Below, in pieces: positions 1-7,885 of a stretch of DNA of 64,000 nucleotides. The notes beneath the pieces are model-generated. The model made no database searches. It was not told the origin of the DNA and was given only the letters and a program-made list of their open reading frames with translations. The position numbers were made by a program, and so were the translations under genes. The stretch is taken from positions 1 to 64,000 of the forward strand of contig FNQX01000017.1 in assembly GCA_900107575.1 (NCBI GenBank). Direction: 5' to 3'. This stretch comes from Lachnospiraceae bacterium NK3A20 (GTDB lineage: Bacteria; Bacillota; Clostridia; Lachnospirales; Lachnospiraceae). Position 1 is the stretch's first letter, and the number at the start of each line of letters is the position of its first letter.

Positions 1-464
1 TTTTCAAGGATCCAGCAGCACTTTGGGAGCCTCAAGATCTCGTATTGAATTGAACTGTATTCATTTGTCAAAGAGCGTACTACACAAGGCAGCTGGGTAC
101 CGCTGCAATACTTTTGACACCCAAATCATATATTGATAAAAGAGGGATTGGCCTGCCTGCCAGAATCAACATGGCGTGTCGGATGCTTTCCGCATGGTCA
201 AGATGATCCACTTGAAACTGTAACTTTATACGATTTATACGGGTAAGCATCAGGCAGAGGAGAGTTTTATCAAAGAGGTCTGAGGCGCTCCCTCAACGAG
301 CAGGTGGAAGCGGTTTGTCTGGACATAGACACTGCCCGCACAGTTTATCGGGAAGAACGGATAACACAGTTTGCAGGTAAGTCCACAGGGCATGACGCAG
401 GCATTTATCATGCTTTTTTGACTACAGCACATCTCCGGCGGCTTTCCCGCAGGGGAGAAAGAAC
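1..464. other. Intergenic stretch without a recognised gene
   Basis: No reading frame here looks like a real gene on either strand; the short frames have no recognisable domain and no convincing ribosome binding site. A possible sigma-70 promoter reads TTGAAA at 212-217 and TTATAC at 235-240 with a 17-base spacer, and points towards the YcxB-like gene. The DNA is more AT-rich than the housekeeping parts of the window and may contain decayed sequence. Confidence 0.4.
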
Positions 465-968
465 ATGCATAATAATACAAGGGAGATGCAGATGGAGCAG
501 ATTTACAGGACAGAAATTCAGATGACGTACGAAGAGTACAAAAAGATGTGCTGGACACTGCGGCGCAGGAACGCGGTCCTGATTAGTTCCATTGTATCAG
601 CTGTGCTCCTTGCGTGCGGGATTCTTTTATGCTTATCCGGTACCCTCAAAGGCGGGATCTATATTGCCGGTGCTGCAGCCTATCCAATTCTAGTCTATGT
701 TCTGTACGCTTACACTATACGGAAGAACTATTTCAGCCAGAAAACACCGGAGAACCGCATGGCCCAGTATGAATTCACAAGCGACCGTGTGGTTCTGCAA
801 ACGTCTGCAAGCCGTGCGGAAATCATGTATGCATCGCTTTACAAAGTGCTGGAAACAAAGACGCATTTCTATCTGCTTGTCAGCGCTTCACAGAGTTTCG
901 CTGTACGCAAGGATCTCTGCGAGCAGGGACTTCTTGATCTGCTTCACGGGTTGTGCAAGCGGAACTAA
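465..968 (+). CDS. YcxB-like two-helix membrane protein
   Basis: Small membrane protein of 167 residues. Two hydrophobic helices lie at about residues 37-58 and 63-83, followed by a soluble C-terminal part with the pattern of the YcxB-like family (EFTSDRVVLQTS, then a segment about a tyrosine-containing strand and AVRKDLC). The family has no established function and is usually described as PH-like domain membrane proteins. The start at 465 has AGGGGAG seven bases upstream; 492 (MEQIYR) is an alternative that matches the usual family N terminus better. It stands alone, upstream of toxin-antitoxin debris. Confidence 0.7.
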   Translation: MHNNTREMQMEQIYRTEIQMTYEEYKKMCWTLRRRNAVLISSIVSAVLLACGILLCLSGTLKGGIYIAGAAAYPILVYVLYAYTIRKNYFSQKTPENRMAQYEFTSDRVVLQTSASRAEIMYASLYKVLETKTHFYLLVSASQSFAVRKDLCEQGLLDLLHGLCKRN

Positions 969-972
969 ATGG

Positions 973-1143
973 TTGCTGCCAAAACAGCCGCTTGCCCGGA
1001 ACGAAATGACGAAAGAGCAGTTTGATGAAATGATGCAGACGGGATTAAATCAGGCGAAAGCAGGCATTTCGAGACCGGCGGATGAGGTGATTGGAGGTCT
1101 CAAGAGGGAAGTTGACGAATGGACGGCAAATTCTACCAGGTAA
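973..1143 (+). pseudogene. C-terminal remnant of a RelB/DinJ-type antitoxin
   Basis: The frame through 973-1143 reads LLPKQPLARNEMTKEQFDE and continues like the C-terminal half of RelB/DinJ antitoxins. The intact antitoxin at 32854-33171 carries the parallel stretch LTKEQFDAEMQQGMND, so the match can be seen inside this window. The N-terminal ribbon-helix-helix DNA-binding part is missing; upstream in this frame is only out-of-frame YcxB sequence. A methionine at 1006 could start a 45-residue peptide, but it could not bind DNA. It overlaps the start of the toxin remnant by 25 bases, as in functional modules. Confidence 0.6.
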
Positions 1144-1244
1144 AGGTGTCCGAACAGGCAGAAGATCAAATGCGTGAGATTGCAAGATATATTGCTGTGG
1201 ATTTGCAAAATAAGACCGCGGCCATGGCACAGAGCCTGATCTGA
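1119..1244 (+). pseudogene. N-terminal remnant of a RelE/ParE-type toxin
   Basis: A 41-codon frame starts MDGKFYQVKVSEQAEDQM and goes on REIARYIAVDLQN, the first strand and helices of RelE/ParE superfamily toxins. It then stops at 1242-1244 after less than half the usual length of about 95-105 residues, so the catalytic C-terminal strands are gone. It follows the antitoxin remnant in the normal antitoxin-then-toxin order. It is too short for the standard frame list but the family pattern is clear. Inference: a dead toxin-antitoxin module. Confidence 0.55.
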
Positions 1245-1257
1245 CAGAGACAGATGA

Positions 1258-1374
1258 ATGAGAGAAATGTGGTCAGAGGATGCCTGGAATGATTATGTGT
1301 ACTGGCAGACACGGGATCTCAGTTTGCTTCATTGGGCATTTGAGATAAGTACGAATTACAGGGGGGCAATATGA
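1258..1374 (+). pseudogene. N-terminal remnant of a YoeB/Txe-type toxin
   Basis: A 38-codon frame reads MREMWSEDAWNDYVYWQTRD, which resembles the first 20 residues of YoeB/Txe mRNA interferases (family pattern F-S-E-x-A-W-x-D-Y-x-Y-W-Q). After that the similarity is lost and the frame ends at 1374, whereas YoeB is about 85 residues and needs its C-terminal His/Tyr. It sits 14 bases after the RelE remnant, so debris of two toxin families is side by side. No YefM antitoxin was recognised upstream. Confidence 0.5.
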
Positions 1375-1529
1375 AAAATAAAGGTTGGAGGAATAAAAAC
1401 AGAAGTCAGGGATTCAAAAGATGACATGTCATAAGTCTCTGTGCATTGATCCTTAAAGCCGTTTTTGGATAGCAGATGCAGAGAGAAACATGCAGAGAGA
1501 AACGGTGGGAGAAATCCTGCCGTTTTTAT

Positions 1530-1558
1530 TTGACAACAGGTAAGATGGAAACTATAAT
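1530..1558 (+). promoter_or_regulatory. Sigma-70 promoter of the zinc operon
   Basis: TTGACA at 1530-1535 and TATAAT at 1553-1558 are both perfect consensus hexamers with a 17-base spacer. The start codon of the Fur-family regulator is 35 bases further on, so transcription should begin at about 1565. Confidence 0.85.
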
Positions 1559-1560
1559 AT

Positions 1561-1579
1561 GACAATGATTCTCATATTG
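1561..1579 (+). promoter_or_regulatory. Fur/Zur-type operator overlapping the transcription start
   Basis: GACAATGATTCTCATATTG matches the classical 19-base Fur-family box at 14 of 19 positions by eye. It begins two bases after the -10 hexamer, where bound repressor would block initiation. The first gene downstream encodes a Fur-family protein, so autoregulation by zinc or another metal is the simplest reading. Confidence 0.6.
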
Positions 1580-1592
1580 AAAGGCGCTGCAC

Positions 1593-2015
1593 ATGAGAGC
1601 ACAGTATCAGACAAAACAGAGAAATGAGCTGAAAACGTTTTTAGCAGAACATGCCGGGGTGCATCTCACGGTTGTGCAGATCCAGGAAGGCCTGGAAAAG
1701 ATCGGCATTTCCATCGGAACAGCTACCATTTACCGGTACCTGAAAACGCTGGTAGAGGAAGGCTGTGTCGTGAAATACATAACCGGGCCGGGGACTTCCG
1801 CATGTTTCGAGTATCTGACAGCAGGCGAACTGCCGGATGCGCCAGATGAGTTTCATTGTAAGTGTCTTGCGTGCGGCAGGCTGATTCATATCGAGTGCGC
1901 CGAGCTTGCAGGAGTCGGCAGACATTTATCGCAGCAGCATCATTTCCGGATAGATTCCAGGCGCACGGTTTTTTATGGTTTGTGTGAAAACTGTTGGAAA
2001 GCACAGCAGCAATAA
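1593..2015 (+). CDS. Fur-family metal-dependent repressor, probably Zur
   Basis: A 140-residue Fur-family protein. The winged helix occupies about residues 10-70 (TVVQIQEGLEKIGISIGTAT then IYRYLKTLVEEG). The dimerisation part carries the structural zinc site C91-x2-C94 and C131-x2-C134, and His88 and the HIEC segment supply further metal ligands. The gene heads an operon of a metal-binding lipoprotein, an ABC ATPase and a permease, and a Fur-type box overlaps its promoter. This makes a zinc-sensing role most likely; Fur or Mur specificity cannot be excluded from sequence alone. Confidence 0.8.
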   Translation: MRAQYQTKQRNELKTFLAEHAGVHLTVVQIQEGLEKIGISIGTATIYRYLKTLVEEGCVVKYITGPGTSACFEYLTAGELPDAPDEFHCKCLACGRLIHIECAELAGVGRHLSQQHHFRIDSRRTVFYGLCENCWKAQQQ

Positions 2016-2032
2016 CAGAAAGGAGGCGCGCA

Positions 2033-2347
2033 GTGGGGATGCCGCAACGGTATAAGTTCAAACGAATGATTGCGGCAAGGATCTGCGCGGTATCCGTTAT
2101 TCTGCTGGTCCTTCTGTCGGAAGCCTTTCTTGTAAAAGAAGCGGATCACGACTGTACGGGGGCAGACTGCCCGATCTGCGCGGTCATGGAGCAGTGCAGC
2201 AGCAACATCCGTCTTCTGGGAGCAGGGGCTGGAATTGCAGCCATCATCCTGCTTCCCCTGATGGTCTCTTTTGAAATGGAAGAGAACCATCCGGTATTTC
2301 TTGTATTTTCTTCCCTGGTATCGCAAAAGATCCGTATGAACGATTAA
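2033..2347 (+). CDS. Small membrane protein of the zinc operon, C-x4-C-x2-C motif
   Basis: About 104 residues from a GTG at 2033, which lies seven bases after AGGAGG (2021-2026); ATG at 2039 is an alternative. Two hydrophobic segments (AARICAVSVILLVLLSEAF and GAGAGIAAIILLPLMV) flank a loop CTGADCPICAVMEQC. That cysteine pattern in a predicted non-cytoplasmic loop could bind metal. It lies between the Fur-family regulator and the zinc-binding lipoprotein, 17 bases after the former, so it is part of the operon. I do not recognise a named family; a role in metal handling is inference from position. Confidence 0.6.
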   Translation: MGMPQRYKFKRMIAARICAVSVILLVLLSEAFLVKEADHDCTGADCPICAVMEQCSSNIRLLGAGAGIAAIILLPLMVSFEMEENHPVFLVFSSLVSQKIRMND

Positions 2348-2406
2348 AAAGTCCTTTGTGTAATAGTCTGTTCTATCAATACCAGAAAACAAAGGAGCTT
2401 AATCAA

Positions 2407-3495
2407 ATGAAAAAAATATGGTCAGTAATCTTAACAGCCGCGATGGCAGCGGCTGTCCTTTCCGCATGCGGCAGCACAGGGAACTCATCCGCGCAGAATA
2501 CGAATCCGGGGAACACGGAAACGGCGTCGTCAGCCGCGGAGACGGTTCAGCAGAGTTCTGCTTCGGATTCATCCGTTTCGTCAGCATCGGAAGCGGCTGG
2601 GAACAGCGATGACGGCAAACTGTCTGTCGTCTGCACGAATTTTCCGGAGTATGATTTTGCGCGGCAGATCACAGGAGATGACGCGGAGGTCACCATGCTC
2701 TTAAAACCGGGAGCAGAGAGCCATACCTATGAGCCGACCCCTGAGGACATTATCCGGATACAGGACAGTGACCTTTTCATCTATGTAGGCGGAGACTCAG
2801 ACGAGTGGGTAGCGGATGTCCTGAGCTCCATGGATCAGTCTGAGCTAAAGGTCTTCCGGCTGATGGATCAGGTGAACACAGTCGAAGAAGAAACAGTAGA
2901 GGGAATGGAGCCTGAAGAGGAAGAAGAGGCAGAAGGTGAAGAAGGAGCGGAAGGGGAAGAGGAGGCAGAGATGGATGAGCATGTCTGGACCTCTCCGGTA
3001 AACGCCATCACAATTGTGAGGAAGATGGCTGGCGCTCTGGAAGCCCTTGATCCGGAAAATAAGGAGACCTACAGCAGCAATGCGGAGGCATACATTGACG
3101 AGCTGGAGAAACTGGATGACCAGTTCAAGGACGTTGTAGACAATGCGAAGCGAAAAGAGATCATCGTTGCCGACCGTTTCCCGTTCCGCTATTTCTGTGA
3201 TGAATATGGTTTAACCTATTATGCTGCCTTTCCGGGATGCTCGACAGATACACAGCCATCTGCGAAAACAGTTGCCTTTCTGACGGATAAAGTCAAAGAG
3301 GATCATATCCCCGTGGTATTTCATATCGAACTGTCCAATGAGGAGATGGCAGATTCCATCGCAGAATCTACCGGTGCAAAATCAGAATTGTTAAATGCTG
3401 TTCATAACGTCAGCGATGAGGATTTTAAGGCGGGCGCAACCTATGTGAGCCTCATGCAGCACAATGTGGAGGCACTCAGGGAGGCGCTGAACTGA
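2407..3495 (+). CDS. Metal (zinc/manganese) ABC transporter substrate-binding lipoprotein
   Basis: A 362-residue lipoprotein with lipobox LSAC (Cys21), chosen to start at MKKIW after AAAGGAGC. The fold is the ZnuA/adhesin (cluster A-I) type: H106 in ESHTYEP and H192 in EHVW are likely ligands. The loop that is His-rich in many ZnuA proteins is here almost purely acidic (about residues 160-191, Glu-rich). The third canonical His position reads ADRFPFRYF, the variant common in Clostridia rather than the H-D-A-F form. The ATPase follows after one base and the permease overlaps it, making a standard uptake operon. Confidence 0.85.
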   Translation: MKKIWSVILTAAMAAAVLSACGSTGNSSAQNTNPGNTETASSAAETVQQSSASDSSVSSASEAAGNSDDGKLSVVCTNFPEYDFARQITGDDAEVTMLLKPGAESHTYEPTPEDIIRIQDSDLFIYVGGDSDEWVADVLSSMDQSELKVFRLMDQVNTVEEETVEGMEPEEEEEAEGEEGAEGEEEAEMDEHVWTSPVNAITIVRKMAGALEALDPENKETYSSNAEAYIDELEKLDDQFKDVVDNAKRKEIIVADRFPFRYFCDEYGLTYYAAFPGCSTDTQPSAKTVAFLTDKVKEDHIPVVFHIELSNEEMADSIAESTGAKSELLNAVHNVSDEDFKAGATYVSLMQHNVEALREALN

Positions 3496-3496
3496 C

Positions 3497-4204
3497 ATGA
3501 ACCTTCTTCAATGCGAGCATGTCAGCTTCTCCTACGAGGGAAAACCGGCAGTGACCGATGTGTCCTTTGATGTTCAGGAAGGGGACTATCTTGCCATTGT
3601 AGGAGAAAACGGTGCGGGGAAGAGCACATTGATCCGGGGGCTTCTGCGCATGAAAAAGCCATCAGCCGGCAATGTGCTCTACGGAGACGGATTGCAGCAG
3701 AATGAGATCGGGTATCTCCCGCAGCAGACACAGGTACAAAGGGACTTTCCGGCAAGCGTTATGGAAGTGGTTCTGTCCGGGTGTCTTAACCGCCTCGGCC
3801 GGCATGTGTTTTTTACAAGAGGGCAGAAGGCGGAAGCGGAGAAAAACATCGAAATGCTGGGGATCAGCTCCTTAAAGGATCGTTGTTACCGCGAACTGTC
3901 CGGAGGCCAGCAGCAGCGTGTGCTGCTGGCCCGTGCCCTGTGTGCTACCCGGAAGTTATTACTTCTGGATGAACCGGTAACCGGGCTTGACCCGCTGGTC
4001 GCCGCGAATATGTATCAGATGATCCGTGATCTGCGTAAAAAACAGGGCATAACGATTATTATGGTGTCCCATGATGTGGGAGGAGCCGTAAGGGAGGCAA
4101 GCCATATCCTGCATATCGCGAACCGGCAGAAATTTTTCGGGACATCATCAGACTACCGTAAAGATCCGATCGGCATGGGTTTCCTAAAAGGAGGCATGGA
4201 ATGA
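3497..4204 (+). CDS. Metal ABC transporter ATP-binding protein
   Basis: A 235-residue ABC ATPase of the ZnuC/MntB type. Walker A is GENGAGKST (37-45), the signature LSGGQQQR (134-141) and Walker B LLLLDEP (154-160), with the switch His in MVSHD. It powers the permease encoded next and starts one base after the lipoprotein stop. Nothing is missing. Zinc versus manganese cannot be decided from this subunit. Confidence 0.88.
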   Translation: MNLLQCEHVSFSYEGKPAVTDVSFDVQEGDYLAIVGENGAGKSTLIRGLLRMKKPSAGNVLYGDGLQQNEIGYLPQQTQVQRDFPASVMEVVLSGCLNRLGRHVFFTRGQKAEAEKNIEMLGISSLKDRCYRELSGGQQQRVLLARALCATRKLLLLDEPVTGLDPLVAANMYQMIRDLRKKQGITIIMVSHDVGGAVREASHILHIANRQKFFGTSSDYRKDPIGMGFLKGGME

Positions 4205-5028
4205 GCGTTATTCTTGAAATGTTGTCCTACCCCTTTCTTGTCAGGGCGCTCGTGGTAGGTGTTTTAGTATCGCTATGCGCATCTCTTTTGGGGACAAGCC
4301 TTGTTTTGAAACGTTATTCCATGATCGGCGACGGGCTGTCCCATGTCGGTTTTGCAGCACTGGCCATTGCTTATCCCCTTGGATTTTCACCACTGTATAT
4401 CTCGATCCCTATCTGCGTGATTGCGGCGTTTTTCCTGCTGCAGTTAAAGGACAGTGCGAAGATCAAGGGAGATGCGGCAACGGCTCTTATGTGCAGTGGG
4501 GCACTGGCAGTTGGTGTTATGGTCATCTCGCTCACGACAGGGATGAATACGGATGTCTGCAACTATATGTTCGGCAGCATCCTTGCGATGAGCAGGAGCG
4601 ATCTCTATATCTCTGTCGTCCTCAGCATAGCTGTTTTAATACTTTACGTGATGTTCTTTCATCGGCTTTTTGCAGTGACCTTTGATGAGGCTTTCGCGGA
4701 GGCGACAGGGACCAATGTCCGGCTTTATAACATGGTCATTGCCATTCTTACTGCCGTTACCGTGGTTCTTGGCATGCGGATGATGGGGACGCTTCTGATC
4801 TCGAACCTCATTGTATTTCCGGCGCTTACCGCCATGCGTGTGACAAAGAAGTTTAAGACAACCGTGATCCTGTCGGCAGGAATTGCGCTTTTCTGTTTTT
4901 TTGCAGGACTGATCTTTTCTTACCTGCATTCTGTGCCGACCGGAGCATGTATCGTCGTGACGAACATTATTGCTTTCATACTGTTCTGGTCAGTAGAGAA
5001 ATGGAAGGAAGAAAGGACCGTTCAATGA
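4201..5028 (+). CDS. Metal ABC transporter permease
   Basis: A 275-residue membrane protein of the ZnuB/ABC-3 family with about eight hydrophobic helices, starting MSVILEMLSYPFLVRALVVG. It carries the family stretch around SLLGTSLVLKRYSMIGDGLS and HVGFAALAIAYPLG. The start overlaps the ATPase stop by four bases (ATGA), which implies translational coupling. It forms the membrane pore of the uptake system. Confidence 0.88.
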   Translation: MSVILEMLSYPFLVRALVVGVLVSLCASLLGTSLVLKRYSMIGDGLSHVGFAALAIAYPLGFSPLYISIPICVIAAFFLLQLKDSAKIKGDAATALMCSGALAVGVMVISLTTGMNTDVCNYMFGSILAMSRSDLYISVVLSIAVLILYVMFFHRLFAVTFDEAFAEATGTNVRLYNMVIAILTAVTVVLGMRMMGTLLISNLIVFPALTAMRVTKKFKTTVILSAGIALFCFFAGLIFSYLHSVPTGACIVVTNIIAFILFWSVEKWKEERTVQ

Positions 5029-5783
5029 AATTCAATCAGAAACATGTGAAATGGGTTGTGCTTGCGGTCATCGTCTTGCTGCTGTGTATTCTCCCATGGA
5101 AGAAAATCGCGAAAACATCCGTACATCAGGCCGGATCAACCAGTGGCACGCAGCAAACAAAGTCAATATCAGATGAGACAGACAAAGACAGTATGCCGGC
5201 AGGCACAGCCCTAACAGATACGGAAAAGAACCAGGAGCAAAGTCAAGAGAAAAACCAAGAACAAAATCAGGAGACGGGAAAGGCGGCAGATTCAGCCGCC
5301 GCTTCGTCAGCCTCATCAACCACACCGGCTGATCCGCCGCAGATGCCCACCGTTGTGTCGGACGAGTATCCCTATGATATTGCAAAGGACAGGGAGACGT
5401 TCAATTCGGATCTGGTGGATATTACGGTCGGGGATAAGCTGTACATGACGCAGATCAACGACTGGTTTGTGAATTTCAAGGACTATGCAGACAAGACCGT
5501 AAAGATTGAAGGGTACTATATCAATTTTGACAACAAGTACACCTTTGTCGGGCGAAGCGGACCAACCTGTCCCTACTGTACCGGCGGCTATGTTGATTTT
5601 GAGTTCAAGACCGACCAGGACCTTTCGTCTTTCACATCACTCAAAACATGGATTTCCGTTACCGGAATCCTGCGGGAAGGAAAGTCCGCCTTAAGTAATG
5701 GAGAAACCACTCCCTTTTATTATATTGAAGCAATGAATGTAACCAAAATGGATCAGCCGGGGGTCGATCCCATCTCAGATTGA
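5025..5783 (+). CDS. Membrane-anchored protein with a C-terminal OB-like Cys domain
   Basis: A 252-residue protein starting at the ATGA overlap with the permease, so the true start is MKFNQKHVKWVV at 5025. One transmembrane helix (residues about 9-25) is followed by a Gln/Glu/Ser-rich linker (EKNQEQSQEKNQEQNQE). The C-terminal domain of about 120 residues contains GRSGPTCPYCTGGYVDFEF. It resembles the C-terminal part of the TIGR03943/DUF1980 (YcgQ) proteins seen in metal-homeostasis loci. The C-x2-C suggests metal or thiol chemistry outside the membrane; the role is inferred from operon position. Confidence 0.6.
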   Translation: MKFNQKHVKWVVLAVIVLLLCILPWKKIAKTSVHQAGSTSGTQQTKSISDETDKDSMPAGTALTDTEKNQEQSQEKNQEQNQETGKAADSAAASSASSTTPADPPQMPTVVSDEYPYDIAKDRETFNSDLVDITVGDKLYMTQINDWFVNFKDYADKTVKIEGYYINFDNKYTFVGRSGPTCPYCTGGYVDFEFKTDQDLSSFTSLKTWISVTGILREGKSALSNGETTPFYYIEAMNVTKMDQPGVDPISD

Positions 5784-5946
5784 GCATAAGGGAAAAGCGG
5801 GAGGCCATTGAAGCGCTGTTTGAAGAATGTATAGAAGACATCAGTCTTTATCACATAGTCTTTGCGGCGTAATTTAGAACCAGTTCCTTCCGCTCCATCA
5901 GGAAATCCACAATGTTTATATGTGTTTATATGTCCAATGCCAGATA

Positions 5947-6153
5947 CTATTTACCATCCTCCAGCTCGAATAGCTCCTCTATGGTCTTATGATAGTAGGA
6001 CGCGAGGCGGAGGGCCGTCTCCAGAGAGTGGCGGTTCTCTCCAAGCTCATGGCGGCTGATCGTATTGATGCTCACCTGGACTGCCTTGCTGACTTCGCTC
6101 TGTGTTCGGCCGGAGGCCAGGCGGCATTCCTTGAGATGGTTCTGTACCGCCAT
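5947..6153 (-). CDS. Small XRE-type HTH regulator
   Basis: A 68-residue protein, essentially a single helix-turn-helix domain: MAVQNHLKECRLASGRTQSE, then VSINTISRHELGENRHSLET and a helix ending in LFELEDGK. The start at 6153 is preceded by AGGAGGAG with eight bases of spacing, better than the upstream methionines. Proteins of this size commonly regulate neighbouring mobile or toxin genes. Its target is unknown; the S24-repressor fragment just upstream belongs to another gene. Confidence 0.75.
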   Translation of the reverse strand: MAVQNHLKECRLASGRTQSEVSKAVQVSINTISRHELGENRHSLETALRLASYYHKTIEELFELEDGK

Positions 6154-6195
6154 AGTCTGCACTCCTCCTCTCATCACGTTATCTTATATCACTGG

Positions 6196-6399
6196 TTACC
6201 GAACCACCTTCCCGAAGGTTCGGAAACTGTCATCCTCACGCACCGGAATCGGTGCGTATTTTTTATTTAAGGAGATCAGAAAGGCATTGTTTCGTATGTG
6301 TTCCAGTCGCTTGCAGTAGGACATGCCATTGAGATAGAAGATGCCAATCTCGCCATCCTGCAATGTCTCCTGACTGTGCACCCAGACGACCTGAGACTA
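6196..6399 (-). pseudogene. C-terminal fragment of an S24 peptidase (LexA/CI-like repressor)
   Basis: Read on the minus strand, this frame gives VVWVHSQETLQDGEIGIFYL, then NGMSYCKRLEHIR and further IPVREDDSFRTFGKVVR. That is the end of the S24 (LexA/UmuD/CI) domain, including the lysine-containing YCKRL strand that carries the catalytic Lys. The N-terminal HTH and the Ser-bearing half are absent, because plus-strand dinB sequence takes over at about 6400-6420. XRE-S24 repressors often sit beside dinB in Firmicutes, so both fragments may come from one SOS-type locus. Confidence 0.6.
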
Positions 6400-6419
6400 A
6401 GACCTGTCATCTTTTGGGG

Positions 6420-6758
6420 GATCATACTGTGTCGATTGAGGACGGCAATCGTCTTGCCGCAACGGATCCTCAAATTCTGAAGGAGTGGTTCGGCAAAATC
6501 GGGCTCATGCTCTCTGTTTTTGCCAGGGGAGAAGATCAGACGCCGGTCAGCGAGATGGGGCTGGAGGCTCCCGTCAAGAGCATCGGCAACAGTACGACTA
6601 CACCCAGGGGCTTGGTGAATAACGAGGATGTGAAGCCGGTGTTCTACCTGCTCTCGGAGAGCGTTGCCAGCAGGTTGAAGGAGAACGGTTTTATCGGGCA
6701 GGTGGTGGAGGTCTATGTAAGAGACAGTGATTTTCGTCAAATTTCAAGGGATGGATAA
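6420..6758 (+). pseudogene. C-terminal fragment of a Y-family DNA polymerase (DinB/ImuB-like)
   Basis: The frame reads DHTVSIEDGNRLAATDPQ, ILKEWFGKIGLMLSVFARGE, then PVKSIGNSTTTPRGL and VVEVYVRDSDF. That is the end of the thumb and the start of the little-finger domain of DNA polymerase IV-type proteins. All catalytic palm residues (DxD, SxDE) are missing, and the frame ends shortly after VEVYVRD, short of the usual C terminus. The 3' end overlaps the next fragment in another frame. It cannot be an active polymerase. Confidence 0.7.
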
Positions 6759-7458
6759 ATCGGACATCTCTGAGAGAAATGATTATGGCTATGGCTGCCT
6801 TTTGACGACTTATATGAAGATAAAGGATCGGCTGAAAGCGGAGAATATATGTATCTCAGATACCAGTGTGCGTCCCAGATATGACCGGTACCTATTTGAC
6901 TTTGATTGTGTCAATGAGGCGGTGCTGAATGCGCTGGTACACAATGACTGGACCATCACTGAGCCACAGATTTCTATGTTCTCCAACCGTTTGGAAATCC
7001 TTTCCCATGGAGGGCTTCCGGGCGGGTTGACGACGAAAGCGTTTTTCGAAGGTATCAGCAGGCCAAGAAATGCTACACTGATGCGAATCTTTCTGTCTCT
7101 GGGGTTGACCGAGCATACAGGGCATGGCATTCCAACCATTGTGAAACAATACGGGCAGGATGTATTTGATATAAATAAAAACTATATTAAATGTACGATT
7201 CCCTTTGACCAGGAAGTTCTGGAACGACAAAAGAAAAATGTCGGTTTACCAGTCAGCGCTAGCTGTGGTTTAAATAAAACAGAACAACAGATATTGAAAT
7301 ATGTGCTTGTGCAGTCCGATATTACCGCGGGGGAATTGGCAGCAAAGATCAATGTAACGGTCAGAACTGTGGAAAGAAATATGGCAAGTCTTCAGAAAAA
7401 GGGGAAACTGATACGGAACGGTTCTAAAAGAGATGGAAAATGGAAAGTGATCAGCTGA
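6727..7458 (+). pseudogene. C-terminal two thirds of an AlbA/RecG-like ATP-binding protein
   Basis: The 243-residue frame holds the HATPase-like region (VNEAVLNALVHNDWTITEPQ, ISMFSNRLEILSHGGLPGG, GIPTIVKQYG) and a C-terminal winged helix (about 190-243). The N-terminal AlbA_2/Schlafen-type domain present in the intact paralogue at 11139-12395 is missing. The frame begins inside dinB sequence and its first useful residues are FQGMDKSDISERND, so a deletion joined the two genes. It might still yield a truncated protein, but no good ribosome binding site was seen at a family-like start. The base composition is AT-rich compared with the core genes. Confidence 0.65.
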
Positions 7459-7483
7459 TTACAGAAGCATGACGGTTGCGCTT

Positions 7484-7535
7484 TTTATACCGACAATTTT
7501 ATGTCGGTATAAATGTCGGTTTACTGTCGGTATAG
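7484..7535. repeat. Perfect 12-bp palindrome with extra TGTCGGT half-sites
   Basis: TTTATACCGACA (7484-7495) and TGTCGGTATAAA (7502-7513) are perfect inverted repeats around a 6-base spacer. Two more copies of TGTCGGT follow at 7514 and 7525, so the half-site recurs every 11-12 bases, about one helical turn. This lies in the 97 bases between the ATPase fragment and the monooxygenase-like gene. It could be an operator for a multimeric repressor. Alternatively it is a relic of the NVGxNVG-type coding repeats found near the C terminus of related ATPases. Confidence 0.7.
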
Positions 7536-7555
7536 ATCAGGGGGCGGATACAGTA

Positions 7556-7876
7556 ATGATTACGGTCAATATCCGATACACGGGAAGCAATGGTTCGGCA
7601 AGGTCCTTTGCTGATGAGATGGTTCATTCCGGTACTGTCGCAGCGATTCGGACAGAGGAGGGCAATCTTAGATACGAGTATTATGCATCCCTGGAGGATC
7701 CGGAGACCATTCTGCTCATTGATAGCTGGAGAGATCAGGAGGCAATCGACACGCATCACGCCTCTCCCATGATGAAGACGATTGCTGCACTCCGGGAGAA
7801 GTATGATCTTCACATGAGAGTAGAACGGTTCCGATCCGAGGATGTAGGTACGGATGATAGATTCATCCGGAAATAG
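7556..7876 (+). CDS. Antibiotic biosynthesis monooxygenase (ABM)-fold protein
   Basis: A 106-residue protein starting MITVNIRYTGSNGSARSFAD. It shows the ABM/YgiN pattern: N-terminal strand, helix, then EEGNLRYEYYASLEDPETIL and DSWRDQEAIDTHHASPMM. Such dimeric ferredoxin-like proteins include quinol monooxygenases and heme-degrading or stress proteins; no substrate can be named. The start is placed at 7556 because upstream codons fall in the palindromic control region. No strong Shine-Dalgarno sequence is visible (GGGGGCGGA is nearest). Confidence 0.7.
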   Translation: MITVNIRYTGSNGSARSFADEMVHSGTVAAIRTEEGNLRYEYYASLEDPETILLIDSWRDQEAIDTHHASPMMKTIAALREKYDLHMRVERFRSEDVGTDDRFIRK

Positions 7877-7885
7877 GGGAGTGCC

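Noticed and set aside
5784-5870. Short plus-strand frame SIREKREAIEALFEECIEDI after the zinc operon
   Set aside because: Reminiscent of the end of a recombinase, but too short and without any second piece to support it.
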